DNA of 18,671 nucleotides from CALMEC01 sp964393105. Lineage in GTDB: Bacteria > Actinomycetota > Thermoleophilia > Miltoncostaeales > Miltoncostaeaceae. The stretch covers positions 1 to 18,671 of the forward strand of contig CAYMSM010000044.1 in assembly GCA_964393105.1 (NCBI GenBank), written 5' to 3'. Shown piece after piece: positions 1 to 7,103 of the stretch (position 1 is the stretch's first letter; the number at the start of each line of letters is the position of its first letter). The translations under genes and the position numbers were made by a program. Below the pieces are notes generated by a model. The model did no database searches. It was not told the origin of the DNA and saw only the letters and a program-made list of their open reading frames with translations.

Positions 1-49
1 GAGCGGCGACACGAAGGCTCGTTACGAGCGTCAGATCCCGCTGCGCCGT

Positions 50-439
50 TCACGGGAGATCAACGCTCAGATCGGTGTGGCGGGCAAGGGTGTCGAAGTC
101 GCGGTCGGCGTGCAGGACGGCGACGCCGGCCCGGATCGCGATCGCGCCAATGAGGCAGTCCATCAGCGTGCGAACAGTGTCCCCGCCGCGACGGCAAGTT
201 CGGAAGAGCGCAGCCGCTCCTTCGTAGTCCACGTCGTCGGTGGGCAGGATGGTTGCTCGGGCGAGCAGGCGTCGCAGACCGTCGAGGTGCTGTTCGTCGC
301 GGGCTCCCGCGAGCACCTCCATGCGAATCGGGTGGCACGTCGCGATCACGCTGTCGAGGAGCTCGTCGACGCGTCGGCACGCCGGGCTGTCGGTGTCGCG
401 CAGGAACTCGATCCACGCCGACGTATCGATGAGGATCAT
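50..439 (-). CDS. vapC: VapC-family PIN-domain ribonuclease toxin
   Basis: 129-residue PIN-domain protein, the usual VapC length. The start MILIDTSAW carries the first acidic residue (D5). E41 in RMEVLAG, D94 in TLMDCLIGAIAI and D112/D114 in HADRDFDTLA complete the acidic Mg2+-binding set expected of an active PIN ribonuclease. In this family the toxin cleaves RNA, often tRNA or rRNA, unless bound by its antitoxin. The ATG overlaps the stop of the upstream vapB in an ATGA junction at 436-439, so the pair is probably translationally coupled. No catalytic residue appears to be missing, so I expect an active toxin. Its RNA target cannot be read from the sequence. Confidence 0.93.
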   Translation of the reverse strand: MILIDTSAWIEFLRDTDSPACRRVDELLDSVIATCHPIRMEVLAGARDEQHLDGLRRLLARATILPTDDVDYEGAAALFRTCRRGGDTVRTLMDCLIGAIAIRAGVAVLHADRDFDTLARHTDLSVDLP

Positions 440-639
440 CGGGTGCGAGCGGCTCGCATCTCGTCGAGGTCACCGTCCCACCCCGAGCCCCGCAGCCGCC
501 TCGCAGCGTCGAGGTCGAGCGGTTCGGCGGCCATGGTGCGAAGCGCGAAATTGACCGCGTCGCGCTTGGTCGTCAGGTGGTAGCGCTCCATCACCGCCCG
601 ACATGCGTCGTCATCCACATCGATGTTGGTGCGTGACAT
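436..639 (-). CDS. vapB: VapB-family antitoxin
   Basis: 67-residue antitoxin starting MSRTNIDVDDD. The N-terminal segment has the short beta-strand/helix pattern of the VapB DNA-binding domain that dimerises and represses the operon. TTKRDAVNFALR is the typical middle helix. The C-terminal GWDGDLDEMRAAR matches the conserved toxin-neutralising tail (GWxGDLdxMR) of this VapB subgroup. The frame is open 20 codons further upstream, but I chose the ATG at 639 because a perfect TATAAT lies 6 nt before it and the upstream residues have no antitoxin character. It overlaps vapC by 4 nt. Confidence 0.9.
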   Translation of the reverse strand: MSRTNIDVDDDACRAVMERYHLTTKRDAVNFALRTMAAEPLDLDAARRLRGSGWDGDLDEMRAARTR

Positions 640-657
640 ACACCGATTATACACCGA
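638..657 (-). promoter_or_regulatory. vapBC promoter with phased direct-repeat operator
   Basis: On the minus strand a perfect TATAAT (651 to 646) lies exactly 6 nt before the vapB ATG at 639, so the transcript should begin at or next to the start codon (leaderless). On the plus strand ATACACCGA occurs at 638-646 and again at 649-657. The two 9-nt copies are identical with an 11-nt period, about one helical turn, and straddle the -10 and the start codon. This suits a VapB or VapBC autorepressor site. The repeat and the -10 are directly seen; operator function is inferred. Confidence 0.65.
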
Positions 658-765
658 CGACGTGCGAGATGTCGTACCGGTCGCCGATCCCGGGGTCAAC
701 CCGATCCGCGCCGTCCGAACGGTTAGGTTCCGCTAAAGGGTGTCAAGCTGCGACCCCAAGAAGGA

Positions 766-1557
766 CTAGATCCCGCTGCCGCCGTTCAGGCCCAGGATGC
801 CGGCGATCTCCTCCTGGGCGGTTGGCAGGCAGTCGCCGTCATCGCGCGTACGCAGCTGCGGCTCGCGGCCTGCGCGCAGATCGGCGATGTCCTGCTCGAG
901 CTCGGTGACGCGGCGCACCAGGCACGCCATGGCCTCGGCGACCGGGTCTGGCAAGCGCGTGTGCTCGAGCGTCGGGTGGTGCAGGGTCTCCTCGTCGACG
1001 CGCTGGCCGTCCACGACGACCGCCCGCCCCGGGTTGCCGACCACCGTGGAGTTCGGCGGGACGTCTCTGATCACGATCGATCCGGCGCCGATCTTGGCGC
1101 CTTCGCCGACCGCGACCGACCCCAGGATGCTCGCCCCGGTCCCGATGATCACGCCGTCACCCACCGTCGGGTGGCGCTTGCCCGTCTCCTTGCCGGTCCC
1201 GCCCAGGGTCACGCCCTGGTAGATCGTGACGTCCTCGCCGATCTCCGTGGTCTCACCGATGACGACGCCCATGCCGTGGTCGATGAACAGACCCGGTCCG
1301 ATCGTCGCGCCAGGGTGGATCTCGATCCCGGTGAACAGCCGTGACACCTGACTGACCCACCGTGCTGGAAGCCGCAAACCCCGGCCGTGAAGACCGTGCG
1401 CCAGGCGGTGCATCCACAATGCGTGCAGCCCCGGATAGGAGGTCACGATCTCGAGCGTGGACCGTGCGGCCGGGTCCCGCTCGCGAGCCACCTCGACGTC
1501 GCGGTTGAACGTTGCCGCCGCGCGTTTCAGAATGCTCGTAGGTGGGAGGCCTGTCAT
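766..1557 (-). CDS. cysE: Serine O-acetyltransferase
   Basis: 263-residue CysE. It transfers acetyl from acetyl-CoA to L-serine, giving O-acetylserine for CysK. The short N-terminal helical part leads into the left-handed beta-helix: IEIHPGATIG, FIDHGMGVVIGET (catalytic DH at 93-94), TLGGTGKETGKRHP (CoA/serine-site His129) and hexapeptide repeats through GAGSIVIRDVPPNSTVVGNPGR. This matches the short Gram-positive/actinobacterial form. After the fold there is a charged helix-like extension (about residues 200-230) and a tail ending LNGGSGI. A C-terminal Ile in a Gly-rich tail is the element that inserts into the CysK active site in well-studied cysteine synthase complexes. cysK lies about 2.4 kb away on the same strand. 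The ATG at 1557 is used; the upstream promoter is only weakly suggested (AATACT at 1571-1566). Confidence 0.95.
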   Translation of the reverse strand: MTGLPPTSILKRAAATFNRDVEVARERDPAARSTLEIVTSYPGLHALWMHRLAHGLHGRGLRLPARWVSQVSRLFTGIEIHPGATIGPGLFIDHGMGVVIGETTEIGEDVTIYQGVTLGGTGKETGKRHPTVGDGVIIGTGASILGSVAVGEGAKIGAGSIVIRDVPPNSTVVGNPGRAVVVDGQRVDEETLHHPTLEHTRLPDPVAEAMACLVRRVTELEQDIADLRAGREPQLRTRDDGDCLPTAQEEIAGILGLNGGSGI

Positions 1558-1589
1558 CGATGGCTAGTATTGCACCGGATCGATGAGCC

Positions 1590-2291
1590 ATGCCGAGCGG
1601 ACAGACACTGAGTAGCGACGGGGCCATTCGGGTCGCCGGCGCCGCGTGCCGTCCAGGACCGTCGCCGAGCGCCAAGGCCACCCGACTGGACGGCCTGCGG
1701 GCCGAGAGCCCCGGGGCGCTCGAGGCGCTGCTCGCTGAGATCGGTGATGCGCCCTTCGACGTTGCCCTGCCCCACGACGACCCGCTCGTCGGCATCGCTC
1801 AGGCGGCAGGCTTCGCGCCGTATGCGCGGACCGTGGTCGTCGCTCGACGGATCGACGGGTTTCGCAAGGACCCTCCGCCGCCCGGGACCAAGATCGAGGT
1901 GTACCAGAACGACTGGGCGGAGCAGTTCACCGCAGCCGAGGCCGAGGCGATGGCCGACTTCTCGTTCTTCCGCGAGGTCGGCTCGCCCACCGGCTTCGAG
2001 ACGGCAGCAGGTTGGGGGGCGTTCTACGCCGCGCGCCAGGGCGACCGGATCGTCGGCTTCGTCCAGGCGGAGATGCCCTCTGGGTGGATCAACTGGATCG
2101 GCGTCGTCCCGGACCAGCGCCGGGCGGGAATCGGACGGGCGCTGGTCGGCCAGATCGCCGTCGCCGTGCGCGATGCCGTCGGCAGCCACATCGTCGCCGA
2201 GGTGGACGATGCGCCGGAGAACGTGATCTTCTGGGAGAAGCAGGGCTTCAAGCAACGCACCCGGACCGTCTCGCTCATCCGCCGGGTGTAG
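1590..2291 (+). CDS. GNAT-family N-acetyltransferase
   Basis: 233 residues. The C-terminal half (about 105-230) is a complete GNAT fold: a strand IVGFVQAEM, then INWIGVVPDQRRAGIGRALV with the acetyl-CoA-binding Q/RxxGxG signature (RRAGIG), and the closing NVIFWEKQGFKQRTRTVSLIRR. The N-terminal half lacks its own motif A, but AAGFAPYARTVVVARRI resembles the end of a second GNAT domain, so the protein may be a tandem GNAT with a degenerate first domain. The substrate cannot be predicted. It is divergent from cysE with only 32 nt between the start codons, so promoter elements may overlap. Its end overlaps the convergent phosphatase gene by 17 nt. The N-terminal start is uncertain because the first 40 residues are low in recognisable structure. 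Confidence 0.85.
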   Translation: MPSGQTLSSDGAIRVAGAACRPGPSPSAKATRLDGLRAESPGALEALLAEIGDAPFDVALPHDDPLVGIAQAAGFAPYARTVVVARRIDGFRKDPPPPGTKIEVYQNDWAEQFTAAEAEAMADFSFFREVGSPTGFETAAGWGAFYAARQGDRIVGFVQAEMPSGWINWIGVVPDQRRAGIGRALVGQIAVAVRDAVGSHIVAEVDDAPENVIFWEKQGFKQRTRTVSLIRRV

Positions 2292-3930
2292 CCTCCGGCA
2301 CGGCCGGGATCACAATCCGCAGCGACGCCAGCTCACGGCGGCGCCAGTCGAGGCCACGGAGCGTCACGGTGAGCTCGGGGCCACCGCCGTCGTCAACGCG
2401 GAGCGTCCCGAACTGGCCGCCTCCCGGGAACACCCCGTGGCTATAGGGCCCGCCCTTGATCTGGGGCGCGCGGTCCAGCGCGCCGGCGTGGATGACCGGA
2501 AACCCCCCGGCGCCACCCGCGGCGTACCCGCTGTTGGTCCCATCGTCGATCGCGACCATATGGGCGTCGCCGCTCACCATCACGATCCCGCCGATGCGAT
2601 TGCGGACGATGAACTCGGCAAGCGCAGCCCGTTCGGTCGCGTAGCCCGCCCAACCGTCGGATCCGGCGCGAGCCGTGCCGATCCATGGCACCGGGCTGAC
2701 CCACACGATGACCGGATACCGGTCACGTGCAGCCAAAAGCTCACGTTCGAACCAGCGGCGCTGGGCCGCGCCGAGCATCGACTTGGCCCCTCCGTCGGGC
2801 ATGTCACCGGGGCTTCGCGCCGATCGGGTGTCGGTCACGATGAAGCGCACCCGTCCCACCGTGAACGCGCGCGCCAGTGGTGCCTGAGCGCCGTCAAGCC
2901 CGAGCGGATGGTGGGGCACGACGGCGCGGTAGACGCGATGGGCGGCGGGGGCGGCCGGCGAGGTCCCGTCGGCGTCGTTGGGCCCGAAGTCGTGGTCGTC
3001 CCAGACGTACGTCGTCGATGTCGACCGGTACAGGTTGGCCTGGGCGGGCCGCGTGAGCACGCGATCGAACGCGCGCTCGAATCGCCCGACGTCCGGCTCC
3101 TGGATGTCCGCGTAGTACAGGTCGCCCAGGTTCAGGTACATCACCGAGCGCTCCGCGCGGATCGCGTCGAAGACCGCGCCGTTGGACCCGGTCCGCGCGC
3201 ATGACGAGAAGGCGACGGTGAACGATGACGCGGTGTCCGGCATCGTCCTGAACGCACCCTCGCCGGACCGGTCCCCCGCCGAGCCGGCGTCGACGGTGTA
3301 CCGGACCTCGGTGTCCGGCCGAAGGCCAGTGACGTCGAATCGCACGATCGCCCCGTCGCGCGTCGACCTGACGCCGCCCGCGGGCGGCGTCACGCGAAGG
3401 GTCGGCGTGGCACCTTGGCGTCGCAGCTTGGCCGTGACGACAGCCGCGTTGGCGGTGACACCACCGGACCACACCCACTCAACCGCACCGCGTGGCGGAC
3501 CCGGGAGCCGCGATCCCGGGTGGGTCGCCCCGTAGAGGAAGTGGTAGCCGGACCAGGACGTCACAACGGCGCCCGCCAATGCGGCACACATTGTGGCGAG
3601 CACTGCGCCGCGTCTCTTCCATCCGCGCCAGGTGCCCAGCCCGAGCGCCATCGCCGGGGCGATGAGGACGAGCCCTGCCACGGCAGCGACCACAGGATGC
3701 TCGGCGAACAGGGCCAACCCGCCCGTCACGCACCCGCCGATAAACGCGATCGCACCGCCGGCGCGAGGCGCCCGCATGGCGACGGCGAATCCCAGGGCGG
3801 TCAGCACGAGGAATACCAGTCGGAGCGCCATCTCGCGACCGGGGGTCACCAGGGCGGGCTGCGGGCCACCGGGCACGTTGGGGATCGCGCCCAGACCCGC
3901 CAGCGCGACCGACGTACACAGACCCGCCAC
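2275..3930 (-). CDS. Membrane-anchored PhoD-like (alkaline phosphatase D family) metallophosphatase
   Basis: About 551 residues from the GTG at 3930. The N-terminal ~130 residues hold several hydrophobic helices separated by positively charged loops (MRAPRAGG, GTWRGWKRRGAV). A fibronectin-like strand region follows (about 150-230) and then a PhoD-type catalytic domain: FSSCARTG (near 241), NLGDLYYAD (near 267), YVWDDHDFGPND (near 308) and VSGDAHM (near 452). These are the metal-ligand motifs of PhoD-family phosphatases or phosphodiesterases, which hydrolyse phosphate esters outside the membrane. The charge pattern fits a cytoplasmic N-terminus and an external catalytic domain if five helices are present. 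The start is uncertain: the frame is open to an ATG at 4095 inside cysK, and ATG 3831 is another option but would lose the first helix. The gene follows cysK by 47 nt and may be cotranscribed. Confidence 0.88.
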   Translation of the reverse strand: MAGLCTSVALAGLGAIPNVPGGPQPALVTPGREMALRLVFLVLTALGFAVAMRAPRAGGAIAFIGGCVTGGLALFAEHPVVAAVAGLVLIAPAMALGLGTWRGWKRRGAVLATMCAALAGAVVTSWSGYHFLYGATHPGSRLPGPPRGAVEWVWSGGVTANAAVVTAKLRRQGATPTLRVTPPAGGVRSTRDGAIVRFDVTGLRPDTEVRYTVDAGSAGDRSGEGAFRTMPDTASSFTVAFSSCARTGSNGAVFDAIRAERSVMYLNLGDLYYADIQEPDVGRFERAFDRVLTRPAQANLYRSTSTTYVWDDHDFGPNDADGTSPAAPAAHRVYRAVVPHHPLGLDGAQAPLARAFTVGRVRFIVTDTRSARSPGDMPDGGAKSMLGAAQRRWFERELLAARDRYPVIVWVSPVPWIGTARAGSDGWAGYATERAALAEFIVRNRIGGIVMVSGDAHMVAIDDGTNSGYAAGGAGGFPVIHAGALDRAPQIKGGPYSHGVFPGGGQFGTLRVDDGGGPELTVTLRGLDWRRRELASLRIVIPAVPEATPGG

Positions 3931-3977
3931 GGCGACGGACCGCCAGGTCCGAGTTGTCCTAGGAACTTGGCGGACCC

Positions 3978-4910
3978 TTACTCGTCGTCGAAGAGACCGG
4001 GGGTTGTCAGGTATCGCTCGCCGGTATCGCACAGGAACGTCACGATGGTCTGTCCTGCGCTCTCGGGTCGCTTCGCGATCTGGAGCGCCGCCCACACGTT
4101 GGCCCCGGCCGAGATGCCAACCAGGATCCCCGCCTCGCGCGCAAGGCGCCGCGCCATCGCGAACGCCTCGTCGGACGGGCAGGTGACGACCTCGTCGTAG
4201 ACGTCCGTGTTGAGGACTCCTGGAACGAACCCGGCGCCGATGCCCTGGATCTTGTGCGGACCGGGCTGGCCGCCGGAGAGCACCGGAGAGTCGACCGGCT
4301 CGACCGCGACCGTGCGAAATCCCGGCCGCTTCTCGCGCAGTATCTCCCCCACCCCGGTGATGCTGCCGCCCGTGCCGACGCCCGCGACCAGCACATCGAC
4401 CTCGCCGCCGGTGTCGACCCAGATCTCGTCGGCCGTCGTGCGCCGATGCACTTCGGGGTTCGCCGGGTTCTCGAACTGCTGCGGGATGAACGCGCCATCG
4501 GTTTCGGCGGCGATCTCGGTGGCTTTGGCGATGGCGCCGCGCATCCCGTCGGTACCCGGCGTCAGCACGAGCTCGGCGCCGTATGCCCGCAGCAGGTTGC
4601 GCCGCTCCAGGCTCATCGTCTCGGGCATTGTCAGGATGCAGCGATATCCCTTGGCGGCGGCGACGAAGGCCAGCGCGATCCCTGTGTTGCCAGACGTCGG
4701 CTCGACGATCACGCTCGTGCCAGGCACCAGGAGTCCATCGCGCTCGGCGGCCTCGATCATCGCGAGCCCGATGCGGTCCTTGACGCTGCCGGCAGGGTTG
4801 AACGACTCGAGCTTGCCGAGGATGCGTGCCCCGGTGCCCGCGTCGATCCCGCCGAGGCGCACCACGGGGGTGCGTCCCACGAGGTCCGTGATCGATTCTG
4901 CGATCGGCAT
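3978..4910 (-). CDS. cysK: Cysteine synthase (O-acetylserine sulfhydrylase)
   Basis: 310 residues from MPIAESITDLVGRTPVVRL; a start six codons upstream (4928) is also possible. This PLP enzyme converts O-acetylserine and sulfide to cysteine. Visible signatures are NPAGSVKDR with the Schiff-base lysine, PTSGNTGIALA (substrate-binding loop), GVGTGGSITGVG (PLP phosphate loop), HKIQGIGAGFVP, and SAGANVWAAL near the C-terminus. Length is normal for CysK. The KIQGIGAGFVP segment is typical of CysK/CysM rather than cystathionine beta-synthase, and no CBS domain is attached. Together with cysE it supplies the complete two-step serine-to-cysteine route. It may be cotranscribed with the downstream PhoD-like gene. 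Confidence 0.95.
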   Translation of the reverse strand: MPIAESITDLVGRTPVVRLGGIDAGTGARILGKLESFNPAGSVKDRIGLAMIEAAERDGLLVPGTSVIVEPTSGNTGIALAFVAAAKGYRCILTMPETMSLERRNLLRAYGAELVLTPGTDGMRGAIAKATEIAAETDGAFIPQQFENPANPEVHRRTTADEIWVDTGGEVDVLVAGVGTGGSITGVGEILREKRPGFRTVAVEPVDSPVLSGGQPGPHKIQGIGAGFVPGVLNTDVYDEVVTCPSDEAFAMARRLAREAGILVGISAGANVWAALQIAKRPESAGQTIVTFLCDTGERYLTTPGLFDDE

Positions 4911-5023
4911 CGCGCGGGACCTTACCATCAGCGCAGAACGCTCAGACGTGGAGCATGAGGGAGGACCCAGCGAGGGGTTCGAGTCCTATCATCAGGCTGT
5001 CACCCGACTCTGGAGGCGCCGAA

Positions 5024-5302
5024 ATGTTCGTCCTGCGGATCGAGCACGCCATTCGCGATTTCGAGGGTTGGAAGTCGGCCTTCGAGAGCGATCCGATCGG
5101 CCGAGAACGCCTGGGCGTCCGTCGCTACCAGATCCTGCGGCCGATCGACGATCCCAACTACGTGATGATCGACCTCGAATTCGACACCTCCCGCGAGGCG
5201 GAGGCCTGTCATGCCGCGCTGCGCGAGTTGTGGGGCCGTGTCGAGGTGGCGCACAACCCACGTGCCCGGACGGTCGAGGCGGTGGAGAGCAAGGAGTACT
5301 GA
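5024..5302 (+). CDS. Small dimeric alpha/beta-barrel-like protein of unknown function
   Basis: 92 residues starting MFVLRIEHAIRDFEGWKSAF. A strong GGAGG at 5012-5016 sits just before the ATG at 5024, which sets the start; the frame is open further upstream but without a ribosome site. The pattern is strand (FVLRIEH), helix with DFEGWKSAFESDPIGRE, strand (GVRRYQILRPIDDPNYVMIDLEF), helix (REAEACHAALRELWG) and a C-terminal strand. That is the layout of ferredoxin-like dimeric alpha/beta-barrel proteins related to antibiotic-biosynthesis monooxygenase folds. No catalytic residues can be assigned. It is divergent from cysK, with about 110 nt between the starts. Coding status is well supported; function is unknown. 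Confidence 0.8.
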   Translation: MFVLRIEHAIRDFEGWKSAFESDPIGRERLGVRRYQILRPIDDPNYVMIDLEFDTSREAEACHAALRELWGRVEVAHNPRARTVEAVESKEY

Positions 5303-5305
5303 ACC

Positions 5306-5321
5306 GCCGCGTCGGGGCGGC
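5306..5321 (+). terminator. Weak GC hairpin after the small barrel gene
   Basis: GCCGC (5306-5310) can pair with GCGGC (5317-5321) around a 6-nt loop, 4 nt after the stop codon. A second stem, ATCGCG/CGCGAT (5322-5327 with 5344-5349), follows. There is no T-tract, so terminator function is uncertain. Confidence 0.3.
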
Positions 5322-5462
5322 ATCGCGTGTGGTACCGCGTGAGCGCGATCCGTAGGCAACGGCGACCCTACCAAGCCCGACCCTGATTGTGCGCAGATCG
5401 CCACACCCCACCACCGCCGACACGACGCCCGAACGGGCGCCGGTCGGCAGGATGGGACGCTT

Positions 5463-5882
5463 TCAGACCCTCAGAACTGCCTTCGCGTCCTTCCAGCCCG
5501 CGGTGAGCGCCCACAGGACGGCGATCCCAAGGCTGATCGCGAGGAGGCTCCACAGGGGGTAGGCGGGGAACCAGGCGATCTGGCCGATCCCGTTGATGAG
5601 GACGGCGAAGATGGCGAACCATCGTGCCCAGCCCCTGCCGGCGAAGAGCGAGCCCGCGGCGAGGATCAGCACGATGCCCCAGATGATCAGGGACCAGCCC
5701 CACGTGTCGAAATTCGTTGTGACCAGAAGAGCTTGCTCGCCCCCCGGGATGACGTAGGTCGCGCTCTTCAAGAGGGCCGCCAGGCCCTGGATGATGTCGA
5801 TGGCACCCATCGTGAACATGACGGCCGCGGCGAAGAGAACCCACCCGGTCGCAGACGACTCTTTGTACGTATCCGTTGACAT
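5463..5882 (-). CDS. DUF7144-like four-helix membrane protein
   Basis: 139 residues from MSTDTYKESS. Four hydrophobic helices are visible: GWVLFAAAVMFTMGAIDII, WGWSLIIWGIVLILAAGSLFAG, WFAIFAVLINGIGQIAWFP and LWSLLAISLGIAVLWALTAGW. The GWVLFA opening, the WGW before helix 2, GRGWARW, and the NGIGQIAWFPAYPLWS stretch match the actinobacterial DUF7144 family, whose role is unknown. I chose the ATG at 5882 because a GGAG lies 7-8 nt upstream; an in-frame ATG at 5894 also exists. It is probably an inner-membrane protein with short cytoplasmic termini. It is the next minus-strand gene after the Rrf2 gene, but 309 nt separate them, so it may have its own promoter. Confidence 0.85.
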   Translation of the reverse strand: MSTDTYKESSATGWVLFAAAVMFTMGAIDIIQGLAALLKSATYVIPGGEQALLVTTNFDTWGWSLIIWGIVLILAAGSLFAGRGWARWFAIFAVLINGIGQIAWFPAYPLWSLLAISLGIAVLWALTAGWKDAKAVLRV

Positions 5883-6191
5883 TGTGTACTCCATTCGTAA
5901 AGAAGCCGCGGGGCCAACCTCAGCGCCACGGACGATCGGGGGACAGTTCGGTTATGGCTTCCTACTGTTCTCCGACGCCGCGGAATCTCCTCGGAACTCC
6001 ACCACTGCACCTCGCGAGCGGCTCGGCGAATCCGATCCTGCCCCGCGCCACCGTTTCCAGTGGCAAACGAGTGGCAGGTGGTGCCGCTGGATGCCCCGCG
6101 ACGCCGCTCCGTACAGGGAGCCTCGGGGTACCGGCTTGTGCCTTTTGCAGGGTGAAAGTGCGCGGACGGGGTGTCCTTGCCCCTCCCGTCT
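5883..6191. other. 309-nt intergenic stretch, no gene recognised
   Basis: This lies between the DUF7144-like gene and the rrf2 gene. Open frames cross it on both strands but none has a ribosome site or a recognisable protein. Two AGTGGCA copies (6059-6065 and 6070-6076, 11 nt apart) and short GC stems are present, but I find no known riboswitch, tRNA or clear terminator. It would be the long leader of the DUF7144-like gene if that gene is transcribed together with rrf2. Confidence 0.4.
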
Positions 6192-6605
6192 CTATATGTG
6201 GAACATCAGGGCGCCGGCGTGGCGCGCCTCGCGCTCGACCATCTCTGCAATCGTCACCGCCGCGAGCACGGCGGCGAGTCGGGTTTGCGCCTCGTTCCAC
6301 AGATCGTGCGTCGCATCGACGGCGGCCTCACCCGACGGGCGCAGGGGTCCGTCGACGCACTCCACCACGTCGAGGACCGTCACGTCGCGCGGGGTGCGAA
6401 GGAACGAGTACCCCCCCTTGACCCCGCGCTGGCTCTTGAGAATGCCGCTGCGGCGGAGCGACGCGAAGAGCTGCTCCAGAACGTGGAGCGGGATCTGGCG
6501 GCTCTCGGCGATCTCGAGGATCGGCACGGGAGCGGGCTCCGCGCGACGTGCGAGCTCGGCCAGCGCGCTGACCGCCGCCCGGCTCCTGTCACTGACCGTG
6601 ATCAC
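6192..6605 (-). CDS. Rrf2-family transcriptional regulator lacking Fe-S cysteines
   Basis: 137 residues from a GTG at 6605, preceded by GGAGG with 8-nt spacing. The N-terminal winged helix is typical of Rrf2: PILEIAESRQIPLHVLEQLFASLRRSGIL (recognition helix), then SQRGVKGGYSFLR (wing) and DVTVLDVVECVDGP. Iron-sulfur members such as IscR and NsrR carry three cysteines roughly at residues 90-106. Here that stretch contains none, and the only cysteine is C83. It is therefore more like cofactor-free members such as CymR, the cysteine-metabolism repressor of Bacillus that works with CysK. Proximity to cysE/cysK makes a cysteine-related role plausible, but this is inference. It follows the GRAM pair on the same strand with a 51-nt gap. 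Confidence 0.9.
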   Translation of the reverse strand: MITVSDRSRAAVSALAELARRAEPAPVPILEIAESRQIPLHVLEQLFASLRRSGILKSQRGVKGGYSFLRTPRDVTVLDVVECVDGPLRPSGEAAVDATHDLWNEAQTRLAAVLAAVTIAEMVEREARHAGALMFHI

Positions 6606-6640
6606 CCCGAAACCCTCCGAAGAATGCTTGGATTTCGGGG
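6605..6640 (-). promoter_or_regulatory. Inverted repeat over the rrf2 translation start
   Basis: CCCCGAAA at 6605-6612 is the perfect reverse complement of TTTCGGGG at 6633-6640, separated by 20 nt. On the minus strand the element covers the upstream region, the GGAGG ribosome site and the first base of the GTG start. A -10-like TACACT lies just upstream (6647 to 6642). It could be the autoregulatory Rrf2 operator or an RNA hairpin masking the ribosome site. Confidence 0.5.
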
Positions 6641-6656
6641 AAGTGTAGCGGAGGCC

Positions 6657-7103
6657 CTACAACTCCCTGAGCAACGCCGTGGTCGAGCCCTGGCGAGTGA
6701 TCGTCGGAGTGTGCGGGTGCCCGTGCTTGTTGCGATGCGCGTACATGAGCTCGATCGCGTCGATCCATGCGTCCAGGTCGCCCACCATCATCTCGTAGCC
6801 GCATTCGGCGGTGTAGATGATCATGCGTGGACGGCGGCCGCCCGGAATGATCTCATCGGGGCTCGCCGGGGACCGCTCGACCTCGAGGATCTCGTCGTAG
6901 AGAACCTCTCGGCGCTTACCACCCAGGAGCGTGTCCAGGATCGTCGGGACGAAGATGAGTCGCTCGTCGGCGAGGTACAGGGTGCCATGCCGTCCGTACC
7001 AGCCGTTCTGCAGGTCGGCGCCACCGCGCTTTCGGATCGTCTCACCCGGCTGCGGACGCTCTGCATGGGGGCGTCGTGGCATCCTGCGGTTACTCGTCCC
7101 CAT
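6657..7103 (-). CDS. GRAM/PH-like domain protein, second of a tandem pair
   Basis: 148 residues from ATG 7103, preceded by AAGGA at good spacing; a second ATG at 7082 is possible. The core ADLQNGWYGRHGTLYLADERLIFVP matches the first strands of the GRAM domain, a PH-like fold that usually binds lipids or proteins. It continues with DTLLGGKRREVLYDEILEVE, IIPGGRRPRMIIYTAE and the final helix VGDLDAWIDAIELMYAHR. There is no signal peptide or membrane helix, so it is cytosolic or peripheral. It overlaps the upstream paralogue by 14 nt and is homologous to it along the whole domain. The frame stays open far upstream to about 8297, but that extension runs antisense to other genes and is not coding. 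Confidence 0.8.
   Translation of the reverse strand: MGTSNRRMPRRPHAERPQPGETIRKRGGADLQNGWYGRHGTLYLADERLIFVPTILDTLLGGKRREVLYDEILEVERSPASPDEIIPGGRRPRMIIYTAECGYEMMVGDLDAWIDAIELMYAHRNKHGHPHTPTITRQGSTTALLREL

Noticed and set aside
4207..5355. Plus-strand open frame of 382 codons
   Set aside because: It is antisense to cysK and then out of frame over the small barrel gene; its product is Ser/Pro/Arg-rich.
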